This document shows, in pieces, positions 58,961-64,000 of a stretch of 64,000 nucleotides of DNA. Within the stretch, counting starts at the first letter, position 1, and each line of letters begins with the position of its first letter. The notes beneath the pieces were generated by a model. It searched no databases and had not been told where the DNA came from. It worked only from the letters and a program-made list of their open reading frames with translations. The position numbers and the translations under genes are program-made. Source of the DNA: Clitoria ternatea (Eukaryota > Streptophyta > Magnoliopsida > Fabales > Fabaceae); NCBI GenBank assembly GCA_037962975.1, contig CM075674.1:36346501-36410500 (forward strand), written 5' to 3'.

Positions 58961-59841
58961 GATGGCGACTCCACTGGGGACCTTAGAGAGTCAAGCCCAT
59001 TTAATTTGTTTAAGTATATTTGAATTATCCTACATGTTTTCTTGCCTATGTTTATGCCATGTGTTTGGTTGATATATGTTATTATTGAACCATAGGGTAG
59101 GAGATGTTATATTTTGTATTATTGAACCTTAGGGTAGATGATTTTTTTTTATTATTTGCTCTGTGTTTGTTTCTTGTGAAGGAAGGGTAAATTACATGTA
59201 CGCCCCTCACGCACTACACTTACACTTTTTCATACACATTTCGAGTGGGACCCTACACCCAAGGGTCTGAATAAACCATTAAGTTTAGGAGAGGTTGTGT
59301 AGCGGTGTCATTTGGGACATTCTTCTCCGTCTGACATCGTGAGAGCCTCAGCTAGAGTGTGACTTTCTCATGGTGCCCACACCTGGTAGATTTCCTATCG
59401 TTGTGGTCCACATCATGGGCAGAGTCTAAGCTCTAGTGGCCTTTAGTAATTTAAAATAGCCACCCAAAGTGAGAGGACACTATTAGAGGAACCTTAGAAC
59501 CAATAAGAGGACTTCAGACAAACCCTGTATAGAGAACACAAGGGGCAATGGTACAATACCTTCTTTTTTTTCTAAATTAAAAGACTCCTTTTCCAATAAA
59601 CATTTTCTTAAAAAAGGGCCCAATACTTTAACATGGTGCAAATAGTTCAAGCCCGTTCAATTTTGTGCTTTAAATTATAGGCCTTTTGGACCGTAAGTTT
59701 TTCAAAAAATGGATGATCTAAGATGTCTGTAATTTATTCACACAGAAAATATTTTTAAGAAATAATGATAACAAGCCCATAAGTTGATTTTTTTTTCTCT
59801 CTTCCAGAAGGTAATCGAAACTTGGCGAGTATCCAACAAAA

Positions 59842-61755
59842 ATGGAAACTAATGTGGATTTAGATGAATGTGGGGCCAACAAGACCGAATTGAGGAAGTT
59901 ACTACATGTCAAGGTGGGGAAAGTTGACACTGCTAGCCTGCAGGTTTTGGGAAAGAAGCTGAATCTGACCCAAAGGATGGCCTTCTCAAGGAAATATGGG
60001 AGAATCCTAAAGCTTTTGGAAGTTGAAGTACAGGTCGAAGCACTCACTGCTTTAGCCCAATTTTATGACCCACCTCTTCGATGCTTCACATTTCGAGACT
60101 TCCAGTTAGCGCCATCAGTGGAAGAGTTCGAGCAGATTTTGGGCTTACCATTAGAGGGGCAGGTACCTTACAGACGACTTGGGCAGTATGCTAACATCAC
60201 CTCCCTTTCTTCAATATTGAAGATTAGTCCGACCGAGCTAGAAGAAGCGCGACTATACAGGAATCAGATACCAGGGTTTACCAGGGCATATTTGGAAAAA
60301 CACATGAACAGTTTGGCTGAAAATAAAGATTGGGAAACTTTCATGGATACCTTAGCACTTACCCTTTATGGTATCATCTTGTTTCCTCGAATCGAGAATT
60401 ATGTAGACTATGATGCTATAGATGTTTTCCTGGCCCGTAAACTTCATCGTGAAAATCCTATTACTGCACTTTTGGCGGATGTTTACTGTACCATGGACTA
60501 TTGCCATACTTAAGGGGGGAAAAGAATCCTCTGTTGCTCACCAGCTTTGTACGTGTGGCTTACATCACATGTCTTTAGCCAAATGGGCAAGGTTGAATGC
60601 CCTATATCAGACCTAAAGTGGTGCCAATTGACTGTGAAGAGCGGGCGTGAATGGGCCAGCCATCTTATTGGGCTCACTGCTGAAAAGGTAAGATGGTATC
60701 CGCAATGGCTAAAGGTTGACACCATAATTCACCATTGTGGAAGTTATCCGAATGTCCCGCTCATAGGCACTCGTGGATGCATCAATTATAATCCAGTCAT
60801 AGCCAAACGCCAATTGGCTTACCCTTTGCTCGGACCACCAAGTGAAGAGTCATTGACCCCCTTTGTCCTCTACTACACAAACGGGGAATACGCTTCTACC
60901 CTCAAGCATATAAGGGGTGCCTGGCAAAAAGTTTACAAGAAAGGGAAAGAGTTAGGTGTCAGAAGTCATGGTATTAAAGAAGAATACTATCAGTGGATCT
61001 TAAATCGGGTCTCTATCGTCAAGCTGCCATTCAGGACATTCGATCCCCCTCCGAGGTATGAGTTGTCTACTGGACCCCTTTTTGAAGATGAAAGGGCTAG
61101 AGAAATAGAGGAGCTAAAAGCCAAGAACAAGAAGTTAGAAGATGACTTGACAAAAGCTTATCAAGATTGTGCTCTTTTGAAGAGGGAAAATCATGAAAAA
61201 GAACAAGCCTATGAGGACATTAGTAGAAAGCGAAAGGCCAAAATGATTCATAGGCAGAAGTTAGATCAATGCCTCCGAGCAGCTAACTCCCAGCTAAAAG
61301 CCAAGAATGAAGAAAGAGATGTCATTCTTGCAGACAAACAGCTATTGAAACAGATGATGGAGAGAGCAAGAGAAAATGAACAGAAGGCCGTGGCAGAAAA
61401 AGATTTTCTGCAATCTCAAATCACTATCATGGAGCAACAAATCAAAGATATGACTGAAGCGTCTCGACAAGAAATAAATGATGAGAAATGGCGTGCATAC
61501 GAGATAGAGAACAAATGTCAGGAGATGATACAGTCTATGAGAGCCGAAGTAGCAAATCAGGATGAAATCATTCACTCATGGATGCGCCGCTTCCACCAGC
61601 TAGCGTATCTGGCAAACGGAACTTTGGAAGACATCCCACAGCTGCTGAGAAAGGCCGACGGAATGACAAATCCCCTCACTACCCCCAAGGAGATTGTAGT
61701 TTTCCTAGAATATTGTAAAAAACGGCTTAATGAAATGAAGGCTATGATTGCCTGA
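59842..61755 (+). pseudogene. Ogre ORF1, copy 2
   Basis: Same protein as copy 1 at 44772-46685, with the same internal TAA (60511-60513). The one difference seen (GAGCTGAAA to GAGCTAAAA near 61116) is silent. The DUF7745-like N-terminal half and C-terminal coiled coil are intact on either side of the stop. Confidence 0.85.
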
Positions 61756-62129
61756 GCTAGGAGAGACTGATTATTTCTGCTGGATGTAATGACTGCTTTT
61801 ATTAAAGTAATAAAATGATTGCTTCACCTCCACAATGATACCATATTAGTTTCCATATTGCTTAACTTAGTACTTTTGAACGAGACGTTCTAAGGAACGG
61901 TAAAAGGATGCTCGCCAAGGCTCATGATCGCTTCAATCATTTTTATTTTTGTTTTTATTTTTTATCTCTTTATTTATTTATTTTTTTATTTTTATTTTTT
62001 TTGGTCTCTTTCTTTTCTTTTTTTTTTCTCCCTTCTCACTAATACATTTCTTTATTTATAAAAAAATCAGTAAGAAAGAAAGAAATCACGGGGAGACATC
62101 CTTATAGAACCCGGCTTCAGACAAGACTC

Positions 62130-64000
62130 ATGGCTGAAACGGATAATGAGACCGAGAACTTAAGGAATGAAGTCAACTATTTAAGGGAGCAGATAACTGA
62201 ATTGACCAAACTTCTAGAAAAAAGGGTCACAGAAGAGGGCCCATCCACAAACAACGAGCGTCAACCAACTTCTCCGTCTACCAATGGTATCGGAAACCTG
62301 GGCAAAGCTGCTGAACCCCGCACCATGCAACCACCATTTTTTGGCATGCCATATGGATGCATGCCTCCTCAAACCTTCACTGATCAGGATGGTAACCTCA
62401 TACCCTTTCCGTTGTATGGTTTACCTCCTGGTTATGTTCCTCCTGTAATCTTGGGTCCACAAGATGGGAACGCAATACCCCCGTCAAACCCACAGGTTTA
62501 GAATCAAGTCCCGAGTCCACAGACCTCTGAGCTTCGAAACACTCAGTCACCCGTAATTCAGGAAACTACACCTATTCCGAACCCACAAGGAGAGGCACGG
62601 TCAAATCTGGCATATCAAGCACAATAATTCCCTCACCTCCAATCACAACGTAATTATCCTTATGGGTATATGATGCATCGCCCTGTCGTCATGCAAACCA
62701 CCAATCATGCCATTGCAAATACTGAGCCTAAGGGAAAGATGGAGATTCTCGAAGAACGCCTTCGCGTTATGGAAGGTGTGGGAGGTTTCGGCCCAACAGA
62801 CGCATCTGAACTTTGCCTGGTTCCAGATGTGGTGATACCCCACAAATTTAAAATGCCTGAGTTTGACAAATATCAGGGTATGTCTTGTCCTCGGAATCAT
62901 CTGACCATGTACTGTCGGAAGATGGCTTCCCATGCCCTCGATGATAAACTACTCATTCACTGTTTCCAAGATAGTTTGGCAGGAGCTGCCCTGACTTGGT
63001 ACATGCATCTAGAACGTGCTCGCATACATTGCTGGAGAGACCTAGCTGATGCCTTCTTGAAACAATACAAATACAACCTAGACATGGCACCAGACAGGAT
63101 GCAGTTACAAAATATGACTAAGAAAGATAATGAGTCTTTTAAAGAGTATGCCCAGCGTTGGCGAGAAGTGGCTGCACAAGTGGACCCCCCGCTGCTAGAG
63201 AAGGAGGTTGTGGCAATGTTCATCGATACACTCCAAGCTCCTTTTTATGACAGAATGATTGGGAGTGTATCATCAAATTTCTCTGACATTGTTACCATTG
63301 GAGAAAGAGTGGAAAGTGGGGTAAGGACAGGGAAAATTGCCCAAATTGCATCAGGGGAACCTTCCATGAAAAAACACGTGCAAACTGGAAAAAGAAAGGA
63401 AGGTGGGGCTAATGCTGTCACCTATGACTTAAGGAACTTTCCTCAAAGACCGCACCACCCTACATTTCTCCCCCAGAATGACCCCTATAAGTCCACGTTA
63501 TACCCTCAAGTAGCTACTACTGCCAATAACCATTCTCAGCCTTCCAATCAACCACCTCGTTATCAGTTACCCATACCACCACACAATCATCCTCACATGC
63601 CAGTACTACCACCGCAACAATGGACTCGACCACCAAACCCTAATCAAAATCAGAGAAGGATAAACGATGGTCGCAATCATGTTCAGTTCGACCCAATCCC
63701 TATGAGTTACACTGAACTGTTACCGCACCTTATCCAAAAATCCCTTGTGGTGCCTTGTCCTTCCACAATTCTTGGACCACCTTATCCCAAAGGATATGAT
63801 CCCAATGCTCAATGTGACTATCATGCTGGGGCACCAGGGCACTCAACAGAAAACTGTTTGGCTTTGAAACGTAAAGTGCAAGAATTAATTAAAGCCAAGT
63901 GGCTTAATTTTCGGGAAGGAAATCCGAATGTGGCTACAAATCCCTTGCCTAATCATGAAGATTCTGGGGTTAATGTCATTGAAGAAACAGAAGAATATGT
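62130..64000 (+). pseudogene. Ogre gag, copy 2, truncated by window end
   Basis: Same frame as copy 1. It shares the TAG (62499-62501), has CGA (62535-62537) where copy 1 has TGA, and has its own TAA (62625-62627) where copy 1 has CAA. From the internal Met at 62670 the frame is open to the window end, through the gag domain and the zinc-like motif (about 63810-63855). Protease and pol are beyond the window. Confidence 0.88.

Larger units (their letters stand above)
57039..64000 (+). mobile_element. Ogre-like element, copy 2 (tandem, runs off the window)
   Basis: After LTR 2 the leader, ORF1, spacer and gag repeat those of copy 1 at a constant offset of 15,070 bp. Over about 5,040 bp I found three substitutions. 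No target duplication or host DNA lies between the copies, so they share LTR 2. The window ends inside gag. Confidence 0.93.

Overview
The window is a stretch of plant nuclear DNA made almost entirely of transposable elements nested in one another. No host cellular gene, tRNA, rRNA or CRISPR array could be supported. The families (CACTA/En-Spm, MULE, Ty1/copia, Tekay-type chromovirus, Ogre/Tat-type Ty3/gypsy), the GT-AG introns and the AT-rich spacers point to a eudicot. A legume is likely because intact Ogre-like elements are typical there, but that is an inference.

Layout. 1-4800: 3' part of a CACTA transposon, with a broken TNP2-type transposase, a broken Transposase_24-type second gene, and TAGCGACGG-rich subterminal repeats. 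4801-8283: AT-rich spacer with a small TIR element and a MULE remnant. 8284-16118: an old solo LTR of an Ogre-like element (minus strand), split by a complete gag-only LTR element (8455-14330, TSD ATAGG) whose 3' half is built of three tandem-repeat arrays. 16119-21723: AT-rich spacer with three TIR/MITE-like elements and a decayed LTR-like stretch. 21724-41967: a decayed Ty1/copia element that received three later insertions. These are a 3.6-kb solo LTR inside its 5' LTR (21830-25464, TSD GGTCA), a complete Tekay-type chromovirus on the minus strand (29539-40410, TSD TCATG), and an Ogre-like element inside its pol (from 41968). 41968-64000: the Ogre-like element (LTR, ORF1, gag-pro, intron, pol, 3' repeat array, LTR) followed directly by a second internal region sharing the middle LTR, with a period of about 15.07 kb. 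This looks like a product of LTR-LTR unequal recombination, and the window ends inside the second copy.

How the parts work together. In the Ogre-like element, gag and protease are joined to RT through a 217-bp intron that restores the frame, RT carries a second (archaeal-type) RNase H, and ORF1 is an extra protein with a C-terminal coiled coil. Each copy has disabling changes (a stop in ORF1, stops in gag, a pol frameshift in copy 1), yet the two LTRs differ at only about 9 sites by eye, so amplification was recent. The chromovirus is older (about 3% LTR difference in the first 350 bp) and carries three nonsense codons and a frameshift. The copia host is older still.

The most unusual signals are a pair of tandem hairpins downstream of Ogre pol with identical-type loops but different, still complementary stems (54441-54519). 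Next are a GACGAGACGTC-type motif repeated in two diverged Ogre-like LTR families, and a divergence step inside the middle LTR that maps the recombination point of the tandem. All counts and alignments were made by eye.
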